Source: JAZKBN01 sp040388605
GTDB lineage: Bacteria > Bacteroidota > Bacteroidia > Cytophagales > Flexibacteraceae
Assembly (NCBI GenBank): GCA_040388605.1
Contig: JAZKBN010000006.1
Location: 41,611-105,610 of the forward strand
DNA length: 64,000 bases
Reading direction: 5' to 3'
Shown here: positions 8,708-18,674 of the stretch, piece after piece
Layout of the letters: every line of letters begins with the position of its first letter
Numbering within the stretch: position 1 is the stretch's first letter
The notes under the pieces: model-generated
What the model was told of the DNA's origin: nothing
What the model saw: the letters and a program-made list of their open reading frames with translations, nothing else
The model's database searches: none
Position numbers and translations under genes: made by a program

Positions 8708-9002
8708 GAATTTGCCTTTGAAATTTCCGCGCATCTCAGAATAATTTACAGCTTTATTCAATCAGAATTTTGCGGCCTTTATTGGGTTCGCAAGTAATTT
8801 TCTGCGGGTTTACATTTTACAATATTACAGGCCGCTGATAATCATGTAAACGGCTGCCTTGTTTTGGCATTACATGTTTTATTTTTTTAACCCGGCCGCT
8901 AAAAAGCATATTAACATCGGTAAGCCTGAAACCGGGAAATCTGGGCGAATGGCTTTTGCACCCTGCCTTATATAAGGGAAAAATTGCCGAAATTTGCCTT
9001 AT

Positions 9003-11057
9003 ATGAATGCACCGGATGAAGCTATGCAAGAAGGGAAAGGCCATAATACCGAAAAGGAGCAGGCAGTAAATGTTCCCGGGAACACATTGTTGCCGGAACA
9101 TAGCGATGAAATAAACCGCAATACAGGTTCTGAAGATGACCCGGCTTTTAACCATGACGAAGAAATATTTGAGGAAGATACCGATGCAGAGTTTCCGGGA
9201 ATTACCGGCCCGCGCTCAGACTACAGCACAGGCATAGGAGAAGATACCCTTAAAGATAAAATTAGCCGCCTGCCAGACTCCCCCGGTATTTATCGGTTTT
9301 TTGACCAGGAGGGAACTATTATTTATGTTGGCAAAGCCAAAAGCCTGCGCAAGCGTGTAAGCAGCTATTTCCTGAACAAAGCCGGGCTTGATCGTAAAAC
9401 TGCAAGACTTGTGCAGCAAATCAGGAACCTGCAAACAACCGTTGTAGATACCGAGTTCGATGCCCTGCTGCTTGAAAACAGCCTGATAAAGGAGCATCAG
9501 CCCCGGTATAACATTTTGCTGAAAGATGACAAAAGCTACCCCTTTGTGCTGGTTACCGCTGAGCGCTTCCCCCGCATTTTCCCTACCCGCAGGCTGGTAA
9601 AGGGTGCAGGTACATACATTGGTCCGTACGCAAGCGGGCGCACCATGCATACCGTGCTTGAGCTGCTGAAAAAGCTTTATACCTTCCGCACCTGTACGCT
9701 CAACCTTACCGAGGAAAACGTAAGTGCCGGCAAATTCAAAGTTTGCCTTGAATACCATATAGGCAATTGCAAAGGCCCATGCCAAAACCTGCAATCTGAG
9801 GCCGATTACCAAAACGAAGCTGACCAGGCCATGGCCATTCTTAAAGGCCAGCTTAGTAAAGCCAAAGCAGAGTTCAGGACGCAAATGAGCGATTTCGCAT
9901 CGGTTTATGAATATGAAAAGGCGCAGAAGGCCAAGGAAAAACTCGATTTGCTTGATAATTACCAGGCCAAGAGCGTAATAGTAATGCCCGACCTGCCTGA
10001 TACAGATGTATTCACCATCATCAGTGATGAAAAATGCGCGTGGATGAACTACCTGCGCCTGAGTTTTGGCAGCGTTACGCTCATACACAGCTTTGCCTTT
10101 AAAAAGAAGCTGGAGGAAACCGAGGAGGAGCTGCTTGAAATTGCCATAGTGGAAATGCGCATGCAGTTCCGCAGCGATTGTAAAGAGGTTTTAACCAATA
10201 TTCCCGTAAGTCTTAAAATACCCGGCGTAAACATGGCCGTACCTGTTATAGGCGACAAAAAACGCCTGCTCGACCTCAGCATTAAAAATGCCCTCTATTA
10301 CAAAAAAGAGCAAATGACCCGGGTTGAGGAGCAAAAACCCAAAGAAGCCCGATTCGAGCGCGTTTTAAAGCAGATGCAGAAAGATTTACGGATGAAGGAA
10401 ATGCCCCTTCATATAGAGTGTTTCGATAACTCTAACATACAGGGCACCAACCCCGTTGCGGGTATGGTATGTTTCAAAAACGGCGTTCCCAGCAAGAAAG
10501 ACTACAGGCATTTTAATATTAAAACCGTAATAGGACCCGATGACTTCGCCAGTATGGACGAGGTTGTTACCCGCCGGTACAGCCGCCTGCTTGATGAAAA
10601 CCAGCCATTGCCCCAATTAATTATTATTGACGGTGGCAAAGGCCAGCTGAGCGCCGCAGTTGAAGCCCTTCGCCGATTAGACCTATATGGTAAGATAACT
10701 GTTATAGGTATTGCCAAGCGCCTGGAAGAACTCTATTACCCGGGCGATTCTCACCCGCTGTATCTCGACAAGAAATCGGAAAGCCTGATGCTTATACAAA
10801 GAATCAGGAACGAGGTGCATAGGTTTGCCATTACTTTTCACCGCGACCAGCGGAGCAAATCGGCTTTAAAGGGCAGCACTGAGGAAGTAAAAGGCTTGGG
10901 GCAAAAAACCATGGATAAGGTTTATACCCGTTTTAAAGCCCTGAAAAAAATTACCGATGCCGACCGTCCCGAGCTTGAAAAACTGGTTGGCAAATCTAAG
11001 GCAGGCCTTGTAATGGATTACCTTACTGAATTGCGCAAAGGCAAAAAACAGGATTAA
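9003..11057 (+). CDS. uvrC: Excinuclease ABC subunit C
   Basis: UvrC makes both incisions around a DNA lesion in the UvrABC nucleotide-excision repair complex. The 684-residue product has a GIY-YIG nuclease domain (GIY at 95-97, YVG at 108-110, then AKSLRKRV), a UVR domain that binds UvrB (around 'FASVYEYEKAQKAKEKLD'), the RNase H-like C-terminal nuclease (IECFDNSNIQG with its Asp, IIIDGGKGQL, and HRFAITFHR) and a terminal helix-hairpin-helix (VKGLGQKTMDKV). About 85 residues before the GIY-YIG domain form an acidic, low-complexity extension that most UvrC proteins lack. ATG 9003 is used; a TTG at 8994 overlaps a promoter-like AATTTG. A 12-nt palindrome CCTTATATAAGG lies at 8966-8977. Confidence 0.95.
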   Translation: MNAPDEAMQEGKGHNTEKEQAVNVPGNTLLPEHSDEINRNTGSEDDPAFNHDEEIFEEDTDAEFPGITGPRSDYSTGIGEDTLKDKISRLPDSPGIYRFFDQEGTIIYVGKAKSLRKRVSSYFLNKAGLDRKTARLVQQIRNLQTTVVDTEFDALLLENSLIKEHQPRYNILLKDDKSYPFVLVTAERFPRIFPTRRLVKGAGTYIGPYASGRTMHTVLELLKKLYTFRTCTLNLTEENVSAGKFKVCLEYHIGNCKGPCQNLQSEADYQNEADQAMAILKGQLSKAKAEFRTQMSDFASVYEYEKAQKAKEKLDLLDNYQAKSVIVMPDLPDTDVFTIISDEKCAWMNYLRLSFGSVTLIHSFAFKKKLEETEEELLEIAIVEMRMQFRSDCKEVLTNIPVSLKIPGVNMAVPVIGDKKRLLDLSIKNALYYKKEQMTRVEEQKPKEARFERVLKQMQKDLRMKEMPLHIECFDNSNIQGTNPVAGMVCFKNGVPSKKDYRHFNIKTVIGPDDFASMDEVVTRRYSRLLDENQPLPQLIIIDGGKGQLSAAVEALRRLDLYGKITVIGIAKRLEELYYPGDSHPLYLDKKSESLMLIQRIRNEVHRFAITFHRDQRSKSALKGSTEEVKGLGQKTMDKVYTRFKALKKITDADRPELEKLVGKSKAGLVMDYLTELRKGKKQD

Positions 11058-11076
11058 CCTGTTGCCTGTTCCCGAT

Positions 11077-12372
11077 TTAAAGCTTTGCTGAAATAAAGGG
11101 GTAAACGCCTGAAAGCCTAAGCCCGGCTTGTTTCCGGAGCGCCAAGGCTCCTGCAGCAGAAACGAGTAAATTTAAATCGTTAGCAAAACCAAAGCGGGTG
11201 AAAGGTATTAATGCTGTATCTGTATTGTAAAACCCTTTGAAAAAGAAGCACAGCACATATATGGCACAGGCCAGCCTGAAGAATGCAGGTATTTGCTTAA
11301 CAGAAATCAGCAGGCAGGCGAAGGGGAATGCGAGCATATAGTAATGCAGCCAAACCAATGGCCAAAAGCTGAGCATGCACAATGCAGAAGCAAAAGAAAG
11401 TATGAGTAAATTGCTGATGCTGCTTTCATTGCGGTTGCGCACAAATGCCAAAACAAAGAAACTGCCCTGTATGCCTGCCATTACGGCGGCGTATATAAGT
11501 CCTGCAATTTTTCCGCCCGTCCCCGTAACCGAAAGCAGGCGAACATCGCACAGCAGGCTGCAATTGAACTCCGAATAAAGAAGCCCGCGCGTTGCGTTGG
11601 CTGTGGCCAGGGTTTTAGGGCCCAGGAAGTGTAAAAGCTCGGTATAAGTATAAACGCCGGTAAGCAGGAAAAGCAAGGGAATAGCTGCTGCAAGCAGGGC
11701 AAAACCCAGCCAGGAGCTGAATTTTCTTTTAATGATCAATGGGCTGAAAATTATTGGAAAAAGTTTCAGCATGGTGCCGAAAATAAGGAGTACTCGCCCG
11801 GTTTGTTTATAGCCTAATAAACCGGCTGCCACGGCTGTAAAAATAAAAGTGGCCACCAAGCCGGAAACCTGGCACCATTCGCTCACAAGCCAATAGGGTA
11901 TTGAAAAAAAGGAAATACAGAACAATGTTGGTGAAATGAATACCGGCCAATAAATTTTATTTATTTCGCTTTCCGAATCGGGGTTGGTGTTTTTAGAAAG
12001 GCGGTAAGACAGCAGGCAAACAAAAATAAGACTTACAATACGGGCCAGCCAATCAGTCCATATTATGCCGAAACAAAATGCGCGGGCTGAATCATGCGGC
12101 AGAATTTTCCAAAGGAAATTGGCGGTAGGCGGGTAAAAGTAAGGCGCAAAAATATTAACCATACCGTCAGGATCGGGGTATGCGGCCAGGGTTTCCAGGT
12201 TATAGTAATTGGTACCAGGCGCTTCAGATGAAATGCGGGCAGCCTTGTAAAGCACTGCCCCGTCGGTAAAACCGCCTATACCCATTCTTACAGGCATAAA
12301 ATACCATGCAGAAAAAACGATAAGCAGGGCAGAAAGCAACAGGAAGGCAAGCCTTTGATTCATGAAAGGCAA
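11077..12372 (-). CDS. Polytopic membrane glycosyltransferase, GT87 / DUF2029-like
   Basis: A 431-residue inner-membrane protein with roughly ten hydrophobic segments. After the first segment comes 'GGFTDGAVLYKAARI' and then 'YPPTANFLWKILP', which match the GT-C layout of the GT87/DUF2029 family (mannosyl- or arabinosyl-type transferases using polyprenyl-phosphate sugars), with an acidic residue in the first outer loop as likely catalytic base. Donor and acceptor are unknown. It converges on uvrC, their stops being 19 nt apart. A second large membrane protein at 15159-17141, also on the minus strand, may act in the same envelope process, but the two are separated by the GH31 gene. Confidence 0.75.
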   Translation of the reverse strand: MPFMNQRLAFLLLSALLIVFSAWYFMPVRMGIGGFTDGAVLYKAARISSEAPGTNYYNLETLAAYPDPDGMVNIFAPYFYPPTANFLWKILPHDSARAFCFGIIWTDWLARIVSLIFVCLLSYRLSKNTNPDSESEINKIYWPVFISPTLFCISFFSIPYWLVSEWCQVSGLVATFIFTAVAAGLLGYKQTGRVLLIFGTMLKLFPIIFSPLIIKRKFSSWLGFALLAAAIPLLFLLTGVYTYTELLHFLGPKTLATANATRGLLYSEFNCSLLCDVRLLSVTGTGGKIAGLIYAAVMAGIQGSFFVLAFVRNRNESSISNLLILSFASALCMLSFWPLVWLHYYMLAFPFACLLISVKQIPAFFRLACAIYVLCFFFKGFYNTDTALIPFTRFGFANDLNLLVSAAGALALRKQAGLRLSGVYPFISAKL

Positions 12373-12626
12373 AATTAATAAGAATTAACGGCTTATATGT
12401 GCTCCAAAGCCGCTTAAAGGCTTACAAATGAATACTTACCACTACCAAAAACGTATATAAACTTGGGCGGCGCCTGTAATTTAACTGCTCCGTAAGCAGA
12501 TATAAAGAACTATTTACCGGTAAAAAAGCCATAATACCTGCCCGGAAGGAAATAATTAATCCGCTTAATTTTACAATGCCGGCTCAATTCCATATTTTTC
12601 CGGGTATATACTAATATTTCGTTCAG

Positions 12627-15059
12627 ATGATAGAGAGTTTCTGGGAGCAGAATCGTAAGTCGGCCGTAGCCAAACAGTTCCTGGGCGAAATCAGGAGCTG
12701 CACTGTTAAAGGCAATACTTTTTATTTTCGGGACGTAAACAGCACACTGGCCGTAAGCATTATCAGCGATGAAATTGTAAGGGTAAGGCTTGCCCCCCAG
12801 GGCGCCTTTCTCGCCGATTTCAGCTACGCCCTGCAACCTTACGATTTCAAACTCGCAAGTCTTGATTTCCAGGAAGATGAGATTTTCTACCGCATATCCA
12901 CATCGGTTGTGGAGGTGCAGATAGATAAGCGCAATTTCCGTGTTACCTTCCTCGATAAAATGGGCACCGTTATTAACGAGGACAGCCATGGCATTCACTG
13001 GGAAGAAAATCTTGATTACGGTGGCTTTTATCTCTACAGCAGCAAAAAACTACAGCCCGACGAAAACTTCTACGGCCTTGGCGATAAAGCCACAGACCTT
13101 AACCTGATTCGCAAGAGATATTCTTTCTGGAGCACCGATGCTTATGCATTCGAGCGAAATACTGACCCGCTATACCGCAATATTCCCTTTTATATGGGGC
13201 TGCACCAAGGCATCAGCTACGGTATTTTCTACGATAACACCTTTAAATCGCATTTCGATTTCGGGCTTGAAAATGCCAATGATGTAAGCTACTGGGTTGA
13301 AGGAGGAGAGATGAACTATTACTACATACACGGCCCGCACATGATGGACGTGGTGAAGCGATACAGTAACCTCACCGGCACCCACCCCATGCCTCCCATG
13401 TGGGCGCTTGGCTACCACCAATGCCGTTGGAGCTATTACCCCGAAGACAAAATAATGGACCTTGCCAAGCAATTCCGCGACCGGCAAATTCCATGCGATG
13501 CCCTGTACCTCGATATAGATTATATGGACGGGTACCGTTGCTTTACCTGGCACCCCAAACACTTCCCCAACCCGAAGCGCATGCTTGATGCCCTGCATGA
13601 GCAGGGCTTTAAAACCGTGGTAATTATAGACCCGGGCATTAAAGCAGATCCTGATTACCCGGTTTGGAAATCGGGCCATGAGGAAGGCTTGTTCTGCCGC
13701 CGGGCAGATGATTACTATATGGAAGGCCCGGTTTGGCCGGGCCGCTGCCAGTTTCCTGATTTTACCAACCCCCGCGCACGAGAATGGTGGGGCCCACTGC
13801 ACCAGGAACTGATGGACCTGGGCGTAGACGGTATCTGGAACGACATGAATGAGCCTTCCGTTTTCGGTACAGGTACTTTCCCTAATGATGTTCGGCATGA
13901 TTACGACGGGCACAAGGCCAGCCACCGCAAGGCGCATAACGTTTACGGCATGCAAATGGTACGCGCCACTTACGAAGGCCTGCTGAAAATTCAGAAAAAC
14001 AAGCGTCCCTTTACCATTACACGCTCTGCCTACTCAGGTGTTCAGCGCTATGCCAGCGCCTGGACAGGTGATAACATAGGCACTTGGGATCACCTGAAGC
14101 TGGCCGGCATACAATGCCAGCGCATGAGCATGAGCGGTATCTCTTTTGTTGGCTCAGATATAGGCGGCTTTACCGGCTCACCATCGGCAGAGCTGTTTGT
14201 ACGCTGGATTCAGATGGGCGTTTTTGCTCCGCTGATGCGCGCCCACAGCGCCGGCGATACCCCTGAGCGCGAACCATGGTCTTTCGGGCCTGAAACTGAG
14301 GCCATCTGCAAAAAATTCATTGAGCTGCGCTATCGCCTGCTGCCATATATCTACAGCGCGTTTTGGGAAAACCACAAATTCGGCTTCCCCATTCTGCGCC
14401 CTGTAATTATGATAGAGCAGGATATACCAACAAATACTTACCGCCAGGATGAGTTTACCTTTGGCGATAAGATTTTGGTTTGCCCCGTGCTTGAGCCCGG
14501 CGCTTCCGGTCGCATAGTTTACCTGCCCCGTGGCGGATGGTACCACATGTTTACCAATAAGTATTATGCCGGCAGCCAGGAGCATTACATTGAAGCGCCT
14601 ATTGACGATATGCCTGTTTTCGTACGTGCGGGCGCAGTAGTGCCTGAGTACCCGGTTATGCAGCATACGCACGACATTAAATTATCGGAGCTGTTCCTGA
14701 ATATCTATTATGCAGATTATGCCGTAAACAGCTTTATGTACGAAGACCACGGCGAAAACCTGGCCTATCAGCAGGATATCTACACTGAGAAAAAGTTCCT
14801 GTACCAAGGCGATGAAAACGGTTTCAGCCTCTCGCAGAAAGCAACCGGGCTCTATACCCCGCGCTACGACACCTATTCTATCCGCCTGATTGGTCTGTCC
14901 TTCGAAAAGTTCAGCATTAAGGTAGACGGCAAAGCCATTAAATACAATCGCGATGAAAGCAACGGAACTATTCGCTTCAGCGTTTTCAAAAGCTTTGTAA
15001 GCATTGATGTTGCTGAAGCCAAGGATGTGCCTAAAAAGGAAGCCGCGCTTAAAAAATAA
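12627..15059 (+). CDS. GH31 alpha-glucosidase with DUF5110 C-terminal domain
   Basis: An 810-residue glycoside hydrolase of family 31, which releases alpha-linked glucose (or xylose) with retention of configuration. The N-terminal galactose-mutarotase-like domain (about 1-235) precedes the (beta/alpha)8 barrel. The nucleophile is Asp406 in WNDMNEPSVF, the acid/base Asp482 in WTGDNIGTW, and the substrate-contact motif GSDIGGF follows at about 510-516. The end has the beta domains and a DUF5110-like segment. No signal peptide is visible, so it probably acts in the cytoplasm on imported or stored oligosaccharides. No SusC/SusD pair is adjacent, so this is not a classic polysaccharide utilisation locus. 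Confidence 0.92.
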   Translation: MIESFWEQNRKSAVAKQFLGEIRSCTVKGNTFYFRDVNSTLAVSIISDEIVRVRLAPQGAFLADFSYALQPYDFKLASLDFQEDEIFYRISTSVVEVQIDKRNFRVTFLDKMGTVINEDSHGIHWEENLDYGGFYLYSSKKLQPDENFYGLGDKATDLNLIRKRYSFWSTDAYAFERNTDPLYRNIPFYMGLHQGISYGIFYDNTFKSHFDFGLENANDVSYWVEGGEMNYYYIHGPHMMDVVKRYSNLTGTHPMPPMWALGYHQCRWSYYPEDKIMDLAKQFRDRQIPCDALYLDIDYMDGYRCFTWHPKHFPNPKRMLDALHEQGFKTVVIIDPGIKADPDYPVWKSGHEEGLFCRRADDYYMEGPVWPGRCQFPDFTNPRAREWWGPLHQELMDLGVDGIWNDMNEPSVFGTGTFPNDVRHDYDGHKASHRKAHNVYGMQMVRATYEGLLKIQKNKRPFTITRSAYSGVQRYASAWTGDNIGTWDHLKLAGIQCQRMSMSGISFVGSDIGGFTGSPSAELFVRWIQMGVFAPLMRAHSAGDTPEREPWSFGPETEAICKKFIELRYRLLPYIYSAFWENHKFGFPILRPVIMIEQDIPTNTYRQDEFTFGDKILVCPVLEPGASGRIVYLPRGGWYHMFTNKYYAGSQEHYIEAPIDDMPVFVRAGAVVPEYPVMQHTHDIKLSELFLNIYYADYAVNSFMYEDHGENLAYQQDIYTEKKFLYQGDENGFSLSQKATGLYTPRYDTYSIRLIGLSFEKFSIKVDGKAIKYNRDESNGTIRFSVFKSFVSIDVAEAKDVPKKEAALKK

Positions 15060-15086
15060 AAAGCGGTAAACCCTAAATAAACCCCG

Positions 15087-15118
15087 GCCCTTCCGCACAA
15101 AAGCAGGAGGGCTTTTTT
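15087..15118 (+). terminator. Rho-independent terminator after the GH31 gene
   Basis: GCCCTTCC pairs with GGAGGGC (one bulge) around an A-rich loop and is followed by TTTTTT. Confidence 0.75.
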
Positions 15119-15158
15119 GCGCGCCCTGTTTGCCTGGCGAAAATAATAGTCTAAAAAA

Positions 15159-17141
15159 TCACGGAAGCTTAGACCTGTCGAGCAGGTAAAAGTAATTCCG
15201 GTTCAGGGTATCGTAAATCGGCGTATTGAGTGCCGCCCGAATTTCAGGGTACTTATTTAAATCTACCTTGCCGCTCATAAATAGGTAGTCTGTTTTGCGC
15301 TCTTTCAGGAAATCTATTTGGCTTTGATGTGGGTTTTTAAATCTGCCCAGCTTTTTTTGGCGTTCAGTGAAGCGGTAGAAAATATCTTCTTTGGCAAAGT
15401 TCATCAGGTTATCGTCGTTACCGAGACCGGCGGCAAGATCATCGAAAACCGAAAGGCCGGCCACTATGTTGTGCGAGTTATAATACAGCAGCTCTGTACC
15501 GAGGTAGCGTAATTCTGTAACCATTGCGGTTGTATTGGCGGTGTCAATAAAAGCGCCAAGCGGTCTGGCTTTTGATTTTTGCAGGGTGGCAGTAACCTTA
15601 TCCATAAAGGGCTCGTTCACACGCGACCAGGGGTAGGTGTAATCATGCATCACGTTATGCAGGTTAAAGCCGATTATTACAATGAATAAAGCCTGAACTG
15701 CCCGTAATTTCCATGTCTGCGCATTTGGCAGGCTGAGCTTCCGGAAAACCCAAAGCCAGCATCCGAGACCGGCGAAGAACAAAACGGTTGAAACAGTGAG
15801 CTTGAAAAACTGGAAACAATCTACAAAGCCAAAGGTGGCAGCGGTGGCAAGGTATCCGAACAGCACAATAAAAATAAATACTGAGAATCGGGGCAGGTAG
15901 CTTATAATGCGTTTCCAGCCCGCAATGCCGCCCACAATACTCACAAGCAGCAAAACATCTGTAAAAGACAATGAGAAGTTGAGCGCCTGCTGCACCAATC
16001 CTTTTAAATGTATAATAGGGTTGGGGTATAAGAACAGGTATTTGCTGATTGTATTAACCTCTTTACTCGGGTTAAGCACCGCGTAAAACAAGCCGATCCC
16101 TGCCGTTACAAAACCTATTATGCCAATTACCCAAAGGTACCTGTGCTGCTTCCGGGGCCAAACCATGAGTGCGCAGTAAAGTCCCGTTCCGCCGAAAACA
16201 GCCGGAATAACCACGCTGTAACCAATACCGGCCAACAGCAGGGCCACAAGAGCCAACAGCCTGTACCCGTTAATAAACAGCACAAGCCCCAACCCGAAAA
16301 ACATATAAATAACCAATTGCTTAGGGTACACATTCAGGCTTAAATATTCAGGGAGGTTAAAAATTCCGGGCCAGCGCAGCGATAAATTGCTGTACCAATA
16401 TACCACCCCAATGCCAAAATAAAACACGGCCAATGCGCTGAAAACCAGTATCCAAGGGCTGACTTTTATATACCTTTCTGCCACTGATAAAACGGCAAGT
16501 GCCATTATTACCTGCAAAAGCGGTATGGTAAGCAGCTCATAAGCCACCAAATGCGGAATGCCGAAGACCTTTGTAAACAAGGCCGAAATCCAAAGCTCTG
16601 TATAATGGTATGGTACTACCTGCCTGTAATCGTCTTCGAAAAGGGCGGCAATTTTTTTTGCCTCTATGCCCTTGGTTACCAGTATTTCTGATATACGTGA
16701 GTAGAAAAAATGATCCCAAAAGGGTAAGTACAAACCCTCGCCGAAATGGGTGATTGAACCCCACCACCAGATAAAATACAGCGCGCTGCTGCCGGCAAGG
16801 AAAAACCATATATAGGTCTTCGGAACGCTTTCTGGGGCATATGCAGGGTAATTACCCGGCTCACGGTAAGCCAGCTGTTTTCGCAAAAGCAAAACGGCAA
16901 TCAGCAAAACAGGCACAAAGAGCATAAAAGTATGTGTGCCTGCAGTGGCAATGGCAAAAGCGGTTGTAATAACCTGCATGCCTGCCAGCAGGCGCAGGAA
17001 ATGGGCTGTAAAAACGCCAATGCGCTCATTTATGCCGCAAAGCCTGAACGCGTAAAACCCGGCAAAATAAAATACCGGGAGCACAGCAATAAGCCGGAAA
17101 TATATACTCAGGAGCGAATAAACCCCGGGATGAAACCACAT
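15159..17141 (-). CDS. Large polytopic membrane protein of unknown function
   Basis: A 660-residue protein with about 12-14 hydrophobic segments, then a soluble C-terminal part of about 150 residues. A loop after the third or fourth segment carries 'FGEGLYLPFWDHFFYSRISEIL', split by charged residues, and 'VVPYHYTELWISALFTKVFGIP'. This layout, an acidic/aromatic first outer loop and a polytopic body, is that of GT-C-type glycosyltransferases, but no diagnostic motif fixes the family. I do not recognise it further. A promoter with -33 and -7 boxes on this strand lies at 17210-17244. It converges with the GH31 gene, with a terminator between. Confidence 0.7.
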   Translation of the reverse strand: MWFHPGVYSLLSIYFRLIAVLPVFYFAGFYAFRLCGINERIGVFTAHFLRLLAGMQVITTAFAIATAGTHTFMLFVPVLLIAVLLLRKQLAYREPGNYPAYAPESVPKTYIWFFLAGSSALYFIWWWGSITHFGEGLYLPFWDHFFYSRISEILVTKGIEAKKIAALFEDDYRQVVPYHYTELWISALFTKVFGIPHLVAYELLTIPLLQVIMALAVLSVAERYIKVSPWILVFSALAVFYFGIGVVYWYSNLSLRWPGIFNLPEYLSLNVYPKQLVIYMFFGLGLVLFINGYRLLALVALLLAGIGYSVVIPAVFGGTGLYCALMVWPRKQHRYLWVIGIIGFVTAGIGLFYAVLNPSKEVNTISKYLFLYPNPIIHLKGLVQQALNFSLSFTDVLLLVSIVGGIAGWKRIISYLPRFSVFIFIVLFGYLATAATFGFVDCFQFFKLTVSTVLFFAGLGCWLWVFRKLSLPNAQTWKLRAVQALFIVIIGFNLHNVMHDYTYPWSRVNEPFMDKVTATLQKSKARPLGAFIDTANTTAMVTELRYLGTELLYYNSHNIVAGLSVFDDLAAGLGNDDNLMNFAKEDIFYRFTERQKKLGRFKNPHQSQIDFLKERKTDYLFMSGKVDLNKYPEIRAALNTPIYDTLNRNYFYLLDRSKLP

Positions 17142-17209
17142 ACTAAGGCCCTGTTAAAGCTTTATTTCGGGCTGCATTTCAGGCTTAGCCCTGTTTTTGC
17201 AGCCTGCCC

Positions 17210-17244
17210 CAAAGGTAAGGCAATAAAATGTGAAGCCCTGCAAA
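17210..17244 (-). promoter_or_regulatory. Two-part Bacteroidota promoter for the 660-residue membrane protein
   Basis: On the minus strand TTTG (17244-17241) is followed after 23 nt by TACCTTTG (17217-17210). Both boxes match the phylum consensus, at the upper end of the accepted spacing. The leader would be about 65 nt. Confidence 0.5.
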
Positions 17245-17334
17245 CCCGGCATTAATGAAGCGGCCTGTTCCGACTTTTAAAATCAGGGAGGAAAAACAGT
17301 GTTTCGGCAAGTAAAAAAGGCATTGATGACGGGC

Positions 17335-17368
17335 TTTGGGCGGGCAAAGGTTTGAATTACTATATTTG
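17335..17368 (+). promoter_or_regulatory. Two-part Bacteroidota promoter for the TIP30-like gene
   Basis: TTTG (17335-17338), 22 nt, then TATATTTG (17361-17368). Both parts match the consensus. The leader to ATG 17425 is about 50 nt. Confidence 0.6.
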
Positions 17369-17424
17369 AACCGGGAGCCATTCAGGTGCGGAAGCTAAAC
17401 CTATTGAATAAATAAACCCAAGCC

Positions 17425-18096
17425 ATGAGCACAAAACCATTAAGAGTAATTATTACAGGCGCTACCGGCATGGTGGGCGAAGGCGTAATGCATGAATGCC
17501 TGCAAAACCCCGATGTGGAAGCCGTATTAGTAATTAACCGCAAACCAACCGGTGAAAGCCATCCCAAGCTGAAAGAAATTCTCCATGCCGACTTTTTTGA
17601 CTTCAGCGCTATTGAAAAAGATTTAAGCGGTTATAATGCATGCTTTTTTTGCCTTGGTGTTACATCTATAGGTATGAAAGAACCGGAGTATTTTAAGAAG
17701 AATTATACACTTACTTTGCACGTAGCGCATACCTTGAGCAGACTTAACCAGGACATGACTTTTTGTTACGTTTCCGGAGCAGGTACGGACAGTTCAGAAA
17801 AGGGCAAGTCAATGTGGGCTCGTGTGAAAGGCAAAACGGAAAACGATATTATGAAGCTGCCCTTCCGTGATGCCTATGCATTCAGGCCGGGATTTATTAA
17901 AGCAATACCGGGGCTGAAAAGAACCAATAAACTTTATAAATATGTAAGCTGGTTGTTCCCAATAGGCCGGGCATTATATGCCAAAGGTTTCTGTACGTTG
18001 CGGGAGCTTGCTGCCGCCATGATATTCACGGCCAAAAACGGGTATTCCAAAAAAGTTATTGAGGGGAAAGATATTATTGAGCTGGCGAAAAAGTAA
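17425..18096 (+). CDS. NAD(P)-binding short-chain protein, TIP30/HTATIP2-like
   Basis: A 223-residue extended short-chain dehydrogenase-like protein. It opens with the dinucleotide motif ITGATGMVGEGV, followed by 'VEAVLVINRKP' and 'HADFFDFSAIEKDLSGYNACFFCLG' (split), the pattern of the NmrA/HTATIP2-type group. A YVSGAGT strand stands where the catalytic Ser/Tyr region would be, and 'RPGFIKAI' follows. Members are redox sensors or small oxidoreductases; no substrate can be given. It is a single gene with its own promoter. AT content and codon use do not differ from neighbours. Confidence 0.8.
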   Translation: MSTKPLRVIITGATGMVGEGVMHECLQNPDVEAVLVINRKPTGESHPKLKEILHADFFDFSAIEKDLSGYNACFFCLGVTSIGMKEPEYFKKNYTLTLHVAHTLSRLNQDMTFCYVSGAGTDSSEKGKSMWARVKGKTENDIMKLPFRDAYAFRPGFIKAIPGLKRTNKLYKYVSWLFPIGRALYAKGFCTLRELAAAMIFTAKNGYSKKVIEGKDIIELAKK

Positions 18097-18244
18097 AAAC
18101 CTGTACCCCCTTAATAAAAGCAGGCTTCTAAATGCCCAGTCAAATTAACCGGGTAAATCTGGGCGCGGTATGTATTTGCGCACTATAAGCAACAATTACA
18201 CAAGTGTTAAGTTGACACAGCTCAATCTAAGCCTTAGCGCTCTG

Positions 18245-18577
18245 CTATACAGCAAACCTGCCTTTCATTTCTTCGAGGAAGGCTTTCAGGCGTTGCAGGT
18301 TTTCAATTAAATCTTCTTTCCTGTCGGGTTTGCGGCTTTGCAGGTATTCGCGGGCACCCTGCAGGGTATAGCCTTTTTCTTTAACAAGGGTATAAACCTG
18401 CTTTATGGCATCAATATCGGGCTGGCGGTAGCGGCGATCTCCTTTTTTATTCGTTTTAGGCCTTATGTGCGGGAACTCGTTTTCCCAAAAGCGAAGCAGG
18501 GAAGTGCTCACCCCAATGAGTGAGGCCACTTCACCGATGCTGTAATACATCTTGCTCGTTTTTTCGTCTTCTGTCAT
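18245..18577 (-). CDS. MerR-family transcriptional regulator (short)
   Basis: A cytoplasmic DNA-binding protein of 110 residues. The MerR-type winged helix is plain: YYSIGEVASLIGVSTSLLRFW (split into IGEVASLIGV and STSLLRFWE), then KKGDRRYRQPDIDAI and a following helix with 'VKEKGYTLQGAREYL'. There is no effector domain, only a short coiled-coil tail, as in the single-domain MerR proteins common in Bacteroidota. The frame extends upstream to 18829, but that part overlaps the phosphatase gene on the same strand, and ATG 18577 sits about 30 nt behind an exact -7 box, so this start is preferred. Confidence 0.85.
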   Translation of the reverse strand: MTEDEKTSKMYYSIGEVASLIGVSTSLLRFWENEFPHIRPKTNKKGDRRYRQPDIDAIKQVYTLVKEKGYTLQGAREYLQSRKPDRKEDLIENLQRLKAFLEEMKGRFAV

Positions 18578-18606
18578 GCCTAAGCGGGGTACTGTTTTGT
18601 TTAAGC

Positions 18607-18614
18607 CAAATATA
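18607..18614 (-). promoter_or_regulatory. -7 element (TATATTTG) for the MerR-like gene
   Basis: Exact match to TAnnTTTG, 29 nt before ATG 18577. No matching TTTG at normal spacing. Supports the short start and separate transcription from the upstream phosphatase gene. Confidence 0.45.
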
Positions 18615-18674
18615 GGAAATAGTTTCGTTCCGGCAGGCGGGCCGGCAACACAAAATGGGTATTTGCCATAGCTG

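Noticed and set aside
12627..15059. Polysaccharide utilisation locus around the GH31 gene
   Set aside because: No SusC/SusD-type genes, no sensor/regulator and no other glycoside hydrolase next to it.
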